From the NCBI GenBank assembly GCA_002343775.1, contig DDSH01000010.1:12207-76206 (forward strand): DNA of 64,000 bases. The letters run 5' to 3'. The stretch is from Anaerolineales bacterium UBA2395. Its GTDB lineage: Bacteria > Chloroflexota > Anaerolineae > Anaerolineales > Villigracilaceae. Numbering within the stretch: the stretch's first letter is position 1; every line of letters begins with the position of its first letter. The translations under genes were made by a program, and so were the position numbers. Shown in pieces: positions 42,767-52,230 of the stretch. The notes under the pieces were generated by a model. It had not been told where the DNA came from and did no database searches. It saw only the letters and a program-made list of their open reading frames with translations.

Positions 42767-45223
42767 TTACGGGACTCCCCATAATGTAACAATTGAGTTG
42801 TATTCCAAACCATACCCTCCGCTAAAACGCGTGCCAAGAAGGGAGCCATCCTCGGAGAAAGCAATCTGATACTGATAACTCAACTCTGCATCCCTATGCT
42901 TCGGATAAATGTTCAGAAGCGGATTGCCATAACTTTTCAGAAGCTTCATCGTAGAAATATCCCACAATTCCAGTTTGTTTTGATATGCGACAGCCATCAG
43001 GCGATTATCTGGTGATAGAGCCAGATCAATATTGGAATCCTTAAATGGCTCATGAAACTCCCCCCTTAGCTCCCAGGTAGTAGTGTCGTAGATACCCAGT
43101 TTGCAGTTTTCAGTGATTGAGTATAGTTGGGTGCTGTCGGCTGCGATCACAAAGGGTTGTGAGATATTACAGCCGGATTTGCGAAAATCCTGCTTGATCT
43201 CAAAATACTTTAGAAGCCGGCCTGTTTGTACTTCATAGATGCGTAATATGGAATCCGTATGAATGGAAACGGAAAAATCCCTGGTGAATTTCTCATGACT
43301 GATGAATAACTTGCTGCCATCCGGGCTAAAATCGAAATCGGTCACCACCCCTGGTTCATTCGGCAGTGGAATGGCAATTAATTCGCGCCCGGTGAGGGCT
43401 TCCCAGATCACAATTTTTTGTTTGAACAAACCTGCGACATAACGATCATCAGGGCTAAATGTCATTTCATACACATCACCTGAACTGACATTCAAGATCA
43501 CATCCTCAGTGGGGATGTCCCGCCAGACTTGGCTATTCGCCTGCATTCTAAAGAATTGAATTATCCCTGATTGGGTTTCACGGACGCCCACTTGACGATC
43601 ATTTGATACCACCCATGTGCTCCAACGTGTGGTCATAAACCTGGACAGGAAAGCCTCAAAGGAATTTTGCCCGCCCTGAACCCAGTTTGGTGCCAGATTC
43701 TGGGGAACGGCGTCAGGAGATACAAATGGCAGACTAATGGAGTGAAGCAGGCTGCGGGATACAGGGTCGATTTGATGCAGATTGCCCTGGTCATCCCAGA
43801 TCATGAGCGTGCCATCCCCCATGGACTGTCCATCTGTATAATATACATCCAATAATTTCAGCGGCTGGTCGCTGATAAAGTTGAAAAAGGCCGTATGTCC
43901 ATGATGAGTGGCAATAAAACCGGTCCCATCCGGCAATGCAATCGGGTTGTGATAGTCTGGAATGGCGAGGGCGGTTTTACCCGTGGACAGGTCAATAACA
44001 TCGATGGCGTAAGGTTCAGAATACCGGCTGATGGCAGCATAGGAACGATCAGCAGAAGTCAAAACCATTTTATCAAACATCCAGGTTCCATACTTTTTGA
44101 TATCAGCCACCCGGATTCCCCTCTCAATATCCCATATGTAATCCTTTGTAATCAGATAGCCATTTTCAACGAGTTCAAAACCCCGGCTGAGAGGATTGTT
44201 CGAAAGGTTCATAAAATCCGAAGGCAGGTTGAACAGGGTGAAATCACTTAAACGGAGTATTCGATTTGTGTTTTCTCCACTGATGAGCAGCCATTTGCCA
44301 TCCAAGCTGGGACGGTAACGAATATAGTAGTTTCCCATTTTGCCAGGAAAATCATGTGTTTTTTCCCCACTATTAATATCGTAAATGGCATTGCCCGATT
44401 GGAAGGATACCAGGATCGATTTGCCATCCGGTAGAAAATATGCCCCTCGCAATTGAGCGGATTCAAGCAGTCCTTTTTTCGAGAAACCAGCCGTGGTGTA
44501 AATAAAAAGCTCGTTATCCTTGACGAGGGCAGCCATTTTGCCATCACTGGAAACGTCCAGAGCGGGGCGGTCCGCCTGTTCATTGAATGTCACCTGACAT
44601 TTCGATGTATCCCAGCGCTGTATTTTCGATTGGCTATCGTTCGAGATGTACACCACACTGCCATCCTGGTAGACAACCAGTTCCATGGTATTGGCGGTAA
44701 AAAGTGGTCCAAAACTGCACAGTAATTTTCCGCTTTCCATATCAGTTATCTCCAACGTCATATCGAAGATCCTGGGATTACCCGGCAATAACTCAGCCAT
44801 ATACCGACCATCCGGGGAAAACTTGCGATCAAAAATAAATCCGCTTCTCGGGGTGTATTCGCCAACTTCAAAATCCGGAAGAGCGATGGACTGTACCCCT
44901 ATCGAGGTGTTCAGAAATATTTGGTCCCGCCCTTCTGTCAAAACCACATCGGAGATGGTCTCCATGTTCAGGCTGGCGATCGGAACCAAATCATCCGCAT
45001 TTTCAGCACGGATGGATTCCAACACAGGCAGCTGATCAAAAATGGAAATCGGGTATTGGATGTCAGGAACGGGAGAAGAGGGTCCTTGTTCGGCAGGCAA
45101 AACGGATCCGGAAGGAGTACTGATCTGCTCCCCGCCGTTGCTAGCCGGGTCGATCGATTTCACGCCCATTGGCGTACACGCGGCCAAAAATAGAAAAACG
45201 AACAATAGTCGATGGGGTTTCAT
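42767..45223 (-). CDS. Large lipoprotein with WD40-like propeller repeats
   Basis: 818 residues. The signal peptide ends in the lipobox LFLAACTP. After a short linker there are many propeller strands with SSDG-type turns: FSPDGRYMAELL, VSSDGKMAALVKDNELFIYT, FSPDDRYVAGLFKQKIVIWE, FDFSPDGSKLFISHEK, LALSPDNRLMAVAYQNKLEL WDIS, AFSEDGSLLG. The order and number suggest two propellers. Such proteins bind other proteins at the cell surface. No catalytic motif is seen. It has its own terminator and is divergent from the XRE gene. Confidence 0.85.
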   Translation of the reverse strand: MKPHRLLFVFLFLAACTPMGVKSIDPASNGGEQISTPSGSVLPAEQGPSSPVPDIQYPISIFDQLPVLESIRAENADDLVPIASLNMETISDVVLTEGRDQIFLNTSIGVQSIALPDFEVGEYTPRSGFIFDRKFSPDGRYMAELLPGNPRIFDMTLEITDMESGKLLCSFGPLFTANTMELVVYQDGSVVYISNDSQSKIQRWDTSKCQVTFNEQADRPALDVSSDGKMAALVKDNELFIYTTAGFSKKGLLESAQLRGAYFLPDGKSILVSFQSGNAIYDINSGEKTHDFPGKMGNYYIRYRPSLDGKWLLISGENTNRILRLSDFTLFNLPSDFMNLSNNPLSRGFELVENGYLITKDYIWDIERGIRVADIKKYGTWMFDKMVLTSADRSYAAISRYSEPYAIDVIDLSTGKTALAIPDYHNPIALPDGTGFIATHHGHTAFFNFISDQPLKLLDVYYTDGQSMGDGTLMIWDDQGNLHQIDPVSRSLLHSISLPFVSPDAVPQNLAPNWVQGGQNSFEAFLSRFMTTRWSTWVVSNDRQVGVRETQSGIIQFFRMQANSQVWRDIPTEDVILNVSSGDVYEMTFSPDDRYVAGLFKQKIVIWEALTGRELIAIPLPNEPGVVTDFDFSPDGSKLFISHEKFTRDFSVSIHTDSILRIYEVQTGRLLKYFEIKQDFRKSGCNISQPFVIAADSTQLYSITENCKLGIYDTTTWELRGEFHEPFKDSNIDLALSPDNRLMAVAYQNKLELWDISTMKLLKSYGNPLLNIYPKHRDAELSYQYQIAFSEDGSLLGTRFSGGYGLEYNSIVTLWGVP

Positions 45224-45320
45224 GAATACACTCCCGATGGAAAATGGATTTTATGGAATGATAAAATTATCCCATCGAATCCCGCCAAAAAAGTCGAAAT
45301 GAATTTTCGAAAATCGCAAA

Positions 45321-46274
45321 ATGGCAAATCTGTCCAACCTTCTTCGTCAACACCGTCAGAAAACCGGGCTCACCCAGAAACAGCTGGCTGAAAGAATCAA
45401 CTTTTCCCACTCTGTAATAAGTCGAGTGGAAAAACCTCAAAGCGGCTACCTGCCATCAGAGGATTTCGTTGCGATATTTTGCAGGGAACTTGGACTAACA
45501 GATCAGGAAAAATCCATACTTTTGCAGGCACTTCATGAGGCCCGCCTGGAGCTATCTGGCGGTAGTAGGCAACGTTCCAGAATCCGGATCCCCATATGGC
45601 AGGGTGGGATTCTCCTGATCGTATTCATTGTATTGACACTGGCCGGCTCCTTTCCCGAAACGGAACCGGCAATCGCATCCCCATCAACATCCCAATACCA
45701 GCAAACCCCGACAGGTGGAATTTTATATGCAAACGACTTCGAAGACAGGGATATTTCCAATTGGAAAAATCTGAATAATGGGCGTTGGGGGATATTTAAG
45801 AACAATGCTTCTTACGCATTGGGTGTTCGCGATCAGGATCCCACGGCGATCCCAAATGCCTACCTTCTTTTATCGGATGATTGGGTGGACTATTCGCTTC
45901 AAGTGGATGTAACCTTTATATCCGGTGCTTATGAACAGATCTACCTGGTGGTTCGCAGTGCCCGCCAGCCAAATTGCAGCGGATATCGAGTTGGGGGCAA
46001 CCGTTTGGGAGTATCCATTTTCCGTTTTGATCCATCGCCGGATTCTTGTGATGGGGAGTTGCTTGCGGAGGATATTCACTTCCCACTAACTTCAAATCAG
46101 CCTTACATCATGCGCGTGGATGTATTGGGTGACAGCATCAGGTACTACATCAACAATGTGTTAATCCTGAACGCAACCGACTCAAAGTACTCAAAGGGTG
46201 GCTTGGGCTTCCTGGCCTACCAGGTAAAAGAGGCCTACTTCGACGATATCCTGATAACCAAACTTGGCCACTAG
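45321..46274 (+). CDS. XRE-type HTH - membrane helix - LamG/DUF1080-like protein
   Basis: 317 residues. Residues 1-70 are an XRE HTH (LSNLLRQHRQKTGLTQKQLA, ERINFSHSVISRVEKP); a membrane helix follows at about 92-109 (GGILLIVFIVLTLAGS); the rest from about residue 135 is a jelly-roll (DFEDRDISNWKNLNNGRWGI, QIYLVVRSARQ, YIMRVDVLGDSIRYYINN, GGLGFLAYQVKEAYFDDIL). It looks like a one-component receptor that binds DNA inside and a sugar or surface ligand outside. Divergent from the WD40-like gene, whose promoter it may control. Confidence 0.82.
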   Translation: MANLSNLLRQHRQKTGLTQKQLAERINFSHSVISRVEKPQSGYLPSEDFVAIFCRELGLTDQEKSILLQALHEARLELSGGSRQRSRIRIPIWQGGILLIVFIVLTLAGSFPETEPAIASPSTSQYQQTPTGGILYANDFEDRDISNWKNLNNGRWGIFKNNASYALGVRDQDPTAIPNAYLLLSDDWVDYSLQVDVTFISGAYEQIYLVVRSARQPNCSGYRVGGNRLGVSIFRFDPSPDSCDGELLAEDIHFPLTSNQPYIMRVDVLGDSIRYYINNVLILNATDSKYSKGGLGFLAYQVKEAYFDDILITKLGH

Positions 46275-46444
46275 TTTATAGATGCATATGTTAAGTACCA
46301 TCTATGAGCGGTTCCAATCTGGTTGATTTAATATACTCAATAAGATTCTCCATATTGGCAGGCTTCCTGTGACCGGAACAATATTGTGATGGGATATACT
46401 TGAAAAAGAAATCGATCAGATTCCAGGTGGATCGGGAGGCAACC

Positions 46445-47983
46445 ATGAATAAAATCCTGCTGTTCCTTGTTCTTATATCCCTAATAATCACATCTTGCGG
46501 GGAGGTGTCGAAACCCCGTCCAACCGCTACACCAACCAGGGAAGTGGCGAGGGGTACTTCCACGCCGGCTGTCATTGTTACCCCCACGGATCAAACCCGC
46601 CCTGAGCCTTTAGCAGAGGCAAAAGACCTGCCGCTCTGGATCGAGGAATTTGTCCATGCCTATGGAGGGATTGTTACAGTAAACAACCATCACATGGACG
46701 CAGACCAACTGCTTCTGGAGATTCAGTCCAATGCTGATCAGTATATTGAACTCAAAGGGATAAATGGGATGCCAACCCGTTTTCTGGTCATAAATGGTAT
46801 TCCATTGGCATTTCAGGAAAATGGCAGGTGGCGGGAAAGCACAATGGGGTGGCTGGGAAGCCAAAACGGACTTGTGTTTACATTTCAAAATGACCCCATA
46901 GAGCCACAGTTGCAGCAACAAGCGTTGAAGAAATTATGTGATGGGAACTGCGGCATCGTCGTTGCCGGTCACCTTCAAATCAACTCTGTTTTTCGGGACT
47001 TCACCACAGAGGATTGGGGGAGAATTCTCGGCAATTGGGATAAGGTCCATTCTGTGATGAATGCTGGGCAGATCCCCAGTGGGTATGCCTATTCCTGGGC
47101 AGATGCCGATCAAAGCATGTCCATGTATAAGCAGATGTTGGGAACGGTCCAATGGAGGGCGCAGCACCTTTTGTGGCCGACCATCGATAACCTGACATCC
47201 TCCGGCTATATTAACGAACACTCGGTGACCAGACAAATTTATGATATGGGATTTTCTGCTGAGGAAAATCTCAAACTGCTCGAATTCATGGTTAGAAGCA
47301 GGGTTAATCGTTACCCTGAAATCGAAACCTGGGATGTGGCTGATGAGATGGTTGCAAATTTCATGACCGAAATTCCGGACAGACGCATTTGGCTCACCAT
47401 GACGGATCTATCCCTGGAGGACTTGATTATCAAAATTGCAGAATGGGTCAAACAAGGCAACCCGGACTCGAAGACGGTGATTAATGAAAGTGGTGTATTC
47501 GATCATAACAATCGCTGGGCGGGTCCAATTCGCACCAGAACCTTACTGCTTTTGCAGAATCTGAACCAAGCCGGGGCTCCTGTGGATGGATTTGTCGAAC
47601 AAAACAACCTATGGATTGGTATTGGGATCGATGAAGATCAAATGAACGAGGATATTGATTATATAAATGGATTGGGGTTTGAACTTGCGGATTCGGAAAC
47701 CATGATTGCTGTTGGGGATATCTCCATTAGCGGTGATACAAGAAAGCTCTACCCTGTCACAGGGAGCAATGAAAAAGAGGCACAGGCGATTATGTATCAG
47801 CACCTCTTATCAATCTACCTTTCCAAGGGGGTAACAACATTCGGCTTTGGCGGGGTTTCAGATGCCAATGCCTGGACAAATTACAACATGCCGGATGCTG
47901 ACCCTCTCCTGTTCGACGATAATTTTCGCCCCAAGCCAGCTTATTATGCGACGTTACAGCTCCTCTATGAACAGTTACCATAG
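46445..47983 (+). CDS. GH10-like lipoprotein lacking the usual nucleophile
   Basis: 512 residues from the ATG at 46445. Signal peptide with lipobox IITSCGE and a Thr/Pro linker. From about residue 170 the protein follows the GH10 xylanase barrel: VQWRAQHLLWP at the R-G-H-x-L-V-W site (His replaced by Gln), EIETWDVADEMV at the D-V-x-N-E site (acid/base Glu kept), and the end GVTTFGFGGVSDANAWTNYN, PLLFDDNFRPKPAYYATLQL. At the expected I-T-E-L-D nucleophile strand the sequence is MIAVGDIS, so the Glu is gone. It may bind rather than cleave sugars. The N-terminal 150 residues are unknown. Confidence 0.82.
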   Translation: MNKILLFLVLISLIITSCGEVSKPRPTATPTREVARGTSTPAVIVTPTDQTRPEPLAEAKDLPLWIEEFVHAYGGIVTVNNHHMDADQLLLEIQSNADQYIELKGINGMPTRFLVINGIPLAFQENGRWRESTMGWLGSQNGLVFTFQNDPIEPQLQQQALKKLCDGNCGIVVAGHLQINSVFRDFTTEDWGRILGNWDKVHSVMNAGQIPSGYAYSWADADQSMSMYKQMLGTVQWRAQHLLWPTIDNLTSSGYINEHSVTRQIYDMGFSAEENLKLLEFMVRSRVNRYPEIETWDVADEMVANFMTEIPDRRIWLTMTDLSLEDLIIKIAEWVKQGNPDSKTVINESGVFDHNNRWAGPIRTRTLLLLQNLNQAGAPVDGFVEQNNLWIGIGIDEDQMNEDIDYINGLGFELADSETMIAVGDISISGDTRKLYPVTGSNEKEAQAIMYQHLLSIYLSKGVTTFGFGGVSDANAWTNYNMPDADPLLFDDNFRPKPAYYATLQLLYEQLP

Positions 47984-48039
47984 AACAGGTTGGAAATAAA
48001 CCAGGATTGAACGGTAATGTCCAGATTTGTTTCCATATA

Positions 48040-48250
48040 TTGTTAAACTGCTGATACTCCCCGATTCATCCAGACACCGCAGGGTCAGGTTGGCATCCGG
48101 TGTGCCATCGTTGTTGTTATCCACCATTACCCCGACAGGCAGGTTCGCCAGAACGGGGCAACGTTGGCCTGGTCGGCTTCACTGGCGACGATGTTGAATT
48201 GGTCATCAAAGGTCTGATCGCCGAAGGAGCGGAAGACGCACCAGTGTAAT
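48040..48250 (-). pseudogene. Truncated second copy of the secreted-protein gene at 48335
   Basis: 48045-48160 repeats, with a few mismatches, the sequence at about 48428-48540 inside the next gene (same GCATCCGGTGTGCCATCGTT and flanks). It would encode DGTPDA-type text followed by stops. The rest of the gap 47984-48334 includes a short minus-strand stretch reading GLHWCVFRSFGDQTFDDQFN, possibly part of the same dead gene. I see nothing else in the gap. Confidence 0.6.
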
Positions 48251-48334
48251 CCCATATTGTTCATATGAAGGATCGGGTGATGTGTTTTTTACCCGATCCT
48301 CTTAACACTCAAAACAATTGTCATTTCATACAGA

Positions 48335-49555
48335 TCATTGCCCCGGCCAGCCGATCTGTCCCTGCCCTTCACGCACCGCCCAATGGATGATCCCGCCCCA
48401 ATTCCAGGAACGCTGGTAGTTGGGGTTGCTGATACTCCCTGATTCGTCTATCCGTCTGAGGGTCAGGTTGGTATCCCAATAAGCATCCGGTGTGCCATCG
48501 TTGTTGATGTCCGCCATTCTCCCGGAAGGCAGGTTTGCCACGGCGGAAGGCGGGATCTCGCCTCCGCTGGAACGGTTTCGCCATTCATAGCCTGTAATGC
48601 CGCGATGCCCGGTTCCACCGCCACAGTTGTAATTGCCCCTACTGTTCGGTCCGGGAAGACAGCCTTCGATCGCTTCATATTCCTGATAACGCAATTCCCA
48701 GAACAACTTGTACGGAGCACGCCCATGGCCAACAAATAAGGGCATGTCTCCGGGAAGTTCATCCAGCCCGCTGACACTGCCGGCAAGGGTACTTCCGCCG
48801 ACAGACGGATGGGATGGTACTTCCCAATGCATGGATTGGGATGCGCCATTGGCTAACATCAGGTCTCCGATGAGGGGAAGAGTCACAAACATGGGACCCG
48901 CTGGTTGTAGAGTAAGGGTCAGACGTAGATTCTGCCAGTCGCCCACCTGTGGATTGCCGGGGGAACCGCCACCGTTGGAGACATAATTCACACCGCCTGA
49001 CCCGGAAGACTCTGGCATGCCGCCATTTCGAACTATGGTCGGCCAGCGCACCAGGGTTGCCGGATAGGGTCGCACATCCAGATAGATCTCGGGAAAGGTC
49101 ACCCGTGCTGTGATGTTCCAGCTGCTATTGGCGCAGGTGATCCCGCCAGCCGTTACGGAGAAGTAAGTACAGGGATGTTGCGGCGGATTGGCATTGGGCA
49201 GATCACAAGGCATATCATACACAGGATCGCCAGCGATCGCGATTGCCTGTCCGGTGCAGTTATCCACCCGCATTGGAAATGCATCGCATGTCTTCGATGC
49301 CGGATCGAACCCGAACACCTTCCAAGTCACATGTTCGCCGGGTGTGCAAGCTCCGCCGTCCCCGCCTCCAGGGTCGGCTGGTCTGCCTCCATCACCTCCA
49401 TCATCCCCGCCACCATCTTCATTCCCCCCACCGATGGTGCAAACGATACTGCCGTCCGGCTGATAGGAACAGGATGGGGCAGACTGCGCCAGTACGGATG
49501 AGGGTTGGATGGAGATCAGTACAAGGAAAAGAAGAAACAGACCTGTGCGTTTCAT
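48335..49555 (-). CDS. Secreted Cys-rich protein with a Gly/Asp-rich linker, part of the pilus cluster
   Basis: 406 residues. Signal peptide MKRTGLFLLFLVLISIQPSS with cleavage near VLAQS. Residues about 45-70 are Gly/Asp rich (GGGNEDGGGDDGGDGG). Several cysteines follow (GACTPGEH, CDAFPMRVDNC, MPCDLP). A DGTPDAYWDTNLTLRR element near the end resembles a dockerin/EF-hand-like loop (DINNDGTPDAYWD), perhaps calcium binding. Its start overlaps the 49552 gene by four bases, so it is co-translated. Function unknown. Confidence 0.65.
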   Translation of the reverse strand: MKRTGLFLLFLVLISIQPSSVLAQSAPSCSYQPDGSIVCTIGGGNEDGGGDDGGDGGRPADPGGGDGGACTPGEHVTWKVFGFDPASKTCDAFPMRVDNCTGQAIAIAGDPVYDMPCDLPNANPPQHPCTYFSVTAGGITCANSSWNITARVTFPEIYLDVRPYPATLVRWPTIVRNGGMPESSGSGGVNYVSNGGGSPGNPQVGDWQNLRLTLTLQPAGPMFVTLPLIGDLMLANGASQSMHWEVPSHPSVGGSTLAGSVSGLDELPGDMPLFVGHGRAPYKLFWELRYQEYEAIEGCLPGPNSRGNYNCGGGTGHRGITGYEWRNRSSGGEIPPSAVANLPSGRMADINNDGTPDAYWDTNLTLRRIDESGSISNPNYQRSWNWGGIIHWAVREGQGQIGWPGQ

Positions 49556-50568
49556 GGAGCAGCCCCTGACAACATAGAGAGGATGTATTGCTTCACGTTT
49601 TCATCCGTGAAGGATTGCCAGGCTTCCGGTAGCGGTAGCATGTCGAGATGGTGGGTGATGCTCAACCACCTCGCATCCCAGGGTTGGGAGTCGTACAAGG
49701 TCGCCACGGTCAGGCGGTCGCTGGCGTTTTCCTCTGCATTGATGATTTCCAACTTCGGTTCGGTTTGTGTTCCCAGCCAGACCCACTGCCCATCACCAAG
49801 ATACCCAAAGAGTAGAAAGGAACGCATGGGTGTGGCAGGCGATGTGTACATGTGACCGTTCAGCGAATGGAGGATCCGGGTGTTCTCGGCATCCTCCGCC
49901 ACCAGACAGATCACCGGATATTCCCCACCCCAAACTTCCACGTGATTGCCTTCAACAGAAGAGGTCTCGAAGCAACCGCGCAAGGCATAGGTCACAGCTG
50001 CTTTGCCGTTGGCGTCGAGCCGCCATTCCCTGAATTCAGGATGGGTTGGAATGAAACTGACCGGCACATCAATGAGTTCATTCGCGTTCTTCGGGATCGT
50101 CACCGTTTCCATCTGACGCATGGGCATTTCTGTGAACCCAAGCAATTCGGTGGCTTCGTCGCGGCTATAACCTACATGCACTGCCAGTGCCCAGGCAACG
50201 GTTTTCTCCAAGCCTTGATAGACACAGGCAGGCTGGATGACCAGATGGGTCTCGTTGATCACAGTTTGCGTAAAGGACCACTGGCTTGAGTCAGTTGGGC
50301 AGCCGGACGATGCTTCTGTTTCGGTTGTTTCTGTTACAGGGATTTCGGTCGCCACCGGGGCTTGGGTTTCAGTTGGGATGGAGACCATTTCCGGTGTGGC
50401 ATGTACGCGGCTCATCATCCAATAACGATTGAGTCCTGCCATGCCTCCGGCCATCATTAGCAGGAGCAGGATCAAGCCCGTCACAACTGTGTAGACGCGC
50501 GGTTGTCGTTTTCCGGCAAGGTCTTGATAGGTTAATCCATCCAGGATCGTTTTCCAAAGGGATTTCAT
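49552..50568 (-). CDS. Single-pass membrane protein of the Tad-like cluster
   Basis: 338 residues. Cytoplasmic N-terminus MKSLWKTILDGLTYQDLAGK, membrane helix VVTGLILLLLMMAGGMAGLN (about 30-49), a Thr/Glu linker and an extracytoplasmic beta-rich domain with a few Cys. A partial copy of its 5' end is found at 60097-60255. It follows the TadG-like gene by 15 bases and precedes the secreted 406-residue protein. No known family. Confidence 0.6.
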   Translation of the reverse strand: MKSLWKTILDGLTYQDLAGKRQPRVYTVVTGLILLLLMMAGGMAGLNRYWMMSRVHATPEMVSIPTETQAPVATEIPVTETTETEASSGCPTDSSQWSFTQTVINETHLVIQPACVYQGLEKTVAWALAVHVGYSRDEATELLGFTEMPMRQMETVTIPKNANELIDVPVSFIPTHPEFREWRLDANGKAAVTYALRGCFETSSVEGNHVEVWGGEYPVICLVAEDAENTRILHSLNGHMYTSPATPMRSFLLFGYLGDGQWVWLGTQTEPKLEIINAEENASDRLTVATLYDSQPWDARWLSITHHLDMLPLPEAWQSFTDENVKQYILSMLSGAAP

Positions 50569-50583
50569 TCTTCTCCAAAAAAA

Positions 50584-51072
50584 TCATTGATCTTCGCGGG
50601 TGACGCCATGCGCCAGATAGCCAATGGCGCGCACGGTCACCCAGCGGGCGGGCAAGAGATACCCGGCAGATCGAACTTGTGCAGTGAGATAACAGGCGGG
50701 ACGACCTTGATGGCGCCCGCAGGAGACCGAGGTCAGTTGTGCCGATCCCGGTTGCTGGGAATTGAAGTACGCTGCGGCAATCCCGTTGCCCGCAGTCGTC
50801 ACGGTGATGGTTCCATCCGGCAGGACCGTGATCTCCTGCGCGCCGGCATGGGCGGCAAGGTCGGCGGCTGCCACGGTTTCCATCACGCGCGCATTGGTCA
50901 CCATGTAGTCGAGGATGCCCAACAGAAAGAGCGACATGATCGGCATCAGGATGGCGAACAGGGCAATGGATTGTCCTTTCTCAGTGTCACGTGTTTTAGT
51001 GCCAGGTGTCAGGAGGGTACCTTTATGACGCTGACCTGATACCTGATACCGGAGAACCTGATACTTCCTCAT
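50584..51072 (-). CDS. TadG-like pilus assembly protein
   Basis: 162 residues from the ATG at 51072, which overlaps the TadE stop (ATGA); the open frame extends 190 bases further but that part overlaps the previous gene. A membrane helix IALFAILMPIMSLFLLGILD after the E-K-G-Q-S motif of TadE/F/G proteins, with DYMVTNARVMETVAAADLAA following. Residues 1-30 include an unusual in-frame stretch with repeated ACCTGATAC units. Predicted to be a minor pseudopilin of the Tad system. Confidence 0.72.
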   Translation of the reverse strand: MRKYQVLRYQVSGQRHKGTLLTPGTKTRDTEKGQSIALFAILMPIMSLFLLGILDYMVTNARVMETVAAADLAAHAGAQEITVLPDGTITVTTAGNGIAAAYFNSQQPGSAQLTSVSCGRHQGRPACYLTAQVRSAGYLLPARWVTVRAIGYLAHGVTREDQ

Positions 51073-51485
51073 CGCCACTTTGCCTTCCAGGTCTCCGAAC
51101 GCGAGATAAACCATTCGCTGTTCCATCCAGACTCGCTCAAACCCAGTAGACCGTCGAACAAGGTCGGTGCTTGAAACGAGACCAAACATTGACCCGGTTC
51201 TCCCGGTCCGCTGGGAGGTGAAACCTGCACCCGATATTGCACACCTGCGGTCCCAGACCAATCGGCATTCAGGGTCTGCCAGGCAACATTCCCGGCATTG
51301 CTTCGGGCACGTGCCGGGTCAGGCGATTGCGAGAGGAATTGGGAACAGGCATAGGCTGCGGCGGTCGCGGCAGTACGAGCGCGATGGGTGGGAATCCAGG
51401 CAAGCAGACCGAATGCCATGATGACTGCCAGCATGGCGAACAAGGCGGTCTCCGCCAGGGCTTGTCCACGTTCTTTACTTTTCAT
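51069..51485 (-). CDS. TadE-like pseudopilin
   Basis: 138 residues. The start KERGQALAETALFAMLAVIM is the TadE signature (G-Q-x-x-x-E followed by a helix), cleaved by an A24 peptidase in known systems. The rest is an extracytoplasmic domain with two Cys. It overlaps its neighbours by four bases on each side. Confidence 0.85.
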   Translation of the reverse strand: MKSKERGQALAETALFAMLAVIMAFGLLAWIPTHRARTAATAAAYACSQFLSQSPDPARARSNAGNVAWQTLNADWSGTAGVQYRVQVSPPSGPGEPGQCLVSFQAPTLFDGLLGLSESGWNSEWFISRSETWKAKWR

Positions 51486-51874
51486 TCGAACCCTCCGGCA
51501 GGGGGCGGACCAGGATAGAAGCGCCAGAGCCGAAAATTGGTCTCGGCGCGTTGTGCTTCGATCAGGCGGACGCCAAAGATCCAGGTGCTTGAGTCCTCCA
51601 CACGGATCAACGAACGCACCTGACGCGGACCGGTTTGCCCGGCGTTGATGCGGTCTGCCAGATCAGGCCATAAGACATTGTTTCGGGCATGTTCGGTTGC
51701 CGGGGTGTTGTATGAACCGGAGGCGACACCTGTGATGAAAACGCCCCAGTCCGTGGCGGCGGAACGGAAGGCGTAGAACGCGGCAAAGGTCATGCCGAAC
51801 ATGAGCAGGATCAGAATCGGCATGACCAGGGCGAACTCTGCCATTGTTTGCCCCTTTTCCTTCCAGCGAAACAT
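51482..51874 (-). CDS. TadE-like pseudopilin
   Basis: 130 residues. The N-terminus KEKGQTMAEFALVMPILILL is the TadE/TadF motif with the conserved Glu after the G-Q. The C-terminal part is extracytoplasmic. It starts two bases after the Flp pilin stop and overlaps the next TadE gene by four bases. Confidence 0.88.
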   Translation of the reverse strand: MFRWKEKGQTMAEFALVMPILILLMFGMTFAAFYAFRSAATDWGVFITGVASGSYNTPATEHARNNVLWPDLADRINAGQTGPRQVRSLIRVEDSSTWIFGVRLIEAQRAETNFRLWRFYPGPPPAGGFE

Positions 51875-51876
51875 CT

Positions 51877-52056
51877 CTATCCGCCTCGCGCCATGCGCAG
51901 GGCTTCGATGCCGGCTTCGAAGGCGGCGATCAGCTCATTGCGATAGCGGGCGATCACGGCAATCGCGACCACGCCGATGGCGCCCAGGATCAGGGCATAT
52001 TCGGCAAAGTCCTGACCATCCTCTTCGCGGATGAAGCGTTTGAACAAAGTGAACAT
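51877..52056 (-). CDS. Flp/Fap-type pilin
   Basis: 59 residues read from the minus strand: MFTLFKRFIREEDGQDFAEY and then ALILGAIGVVAIAVIARYRN. The EDGQDFAEYALI motif is the Flp class signature with Glu19 after the cleavage site and a Tyr behind it. AAGGAGATTCC precedes the ATG. This is the major Tad pilus subunit, the substrate of the prepilin peptidases in this window. Confidence 0.9.
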   Translation of the reverse strand: MFTLFKRFIREEDGQDFAEYALILGAIGVVAIAVIARYRNELIAAFEAGIEALRMARGG

Positions 52057-52080
52057 GGAATCTCCTTTTTGAAATGAAAA

Positions 52081-52108
52081 TCGGCTGACAGACGTTTCTG
52101 CCAGCCGA
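52081..52108. terminator. Hairpin in the leader of the pilin gene
   Basis: TCGGCTGACAGA (52081-52092) pairs with TCTGCCAGCCGA (52097-52108), eleven Watson-Crick pairs and one wobble, with a four-base loop. On the minus strand it is followed by TTTTCATTTC and then the pilin ribosome site, so it may be an attenuator of the pilin operon or the terminator of an upstream gene. A degenerate copy precedes the truncated pilin at 60278. Confidence 0.55.
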
Positions 52109-52230
52109 CATAATAAGGAGTCACGAGAGGGGGTATGGGAGTAGTGTCGTTTTCGCCAGGGTCAATAATTAATCAAAATGTGTTTGAATGTGCCCATTAT
52201 GGGGATATGAGACCTGTAGCCCCGCCTCTT

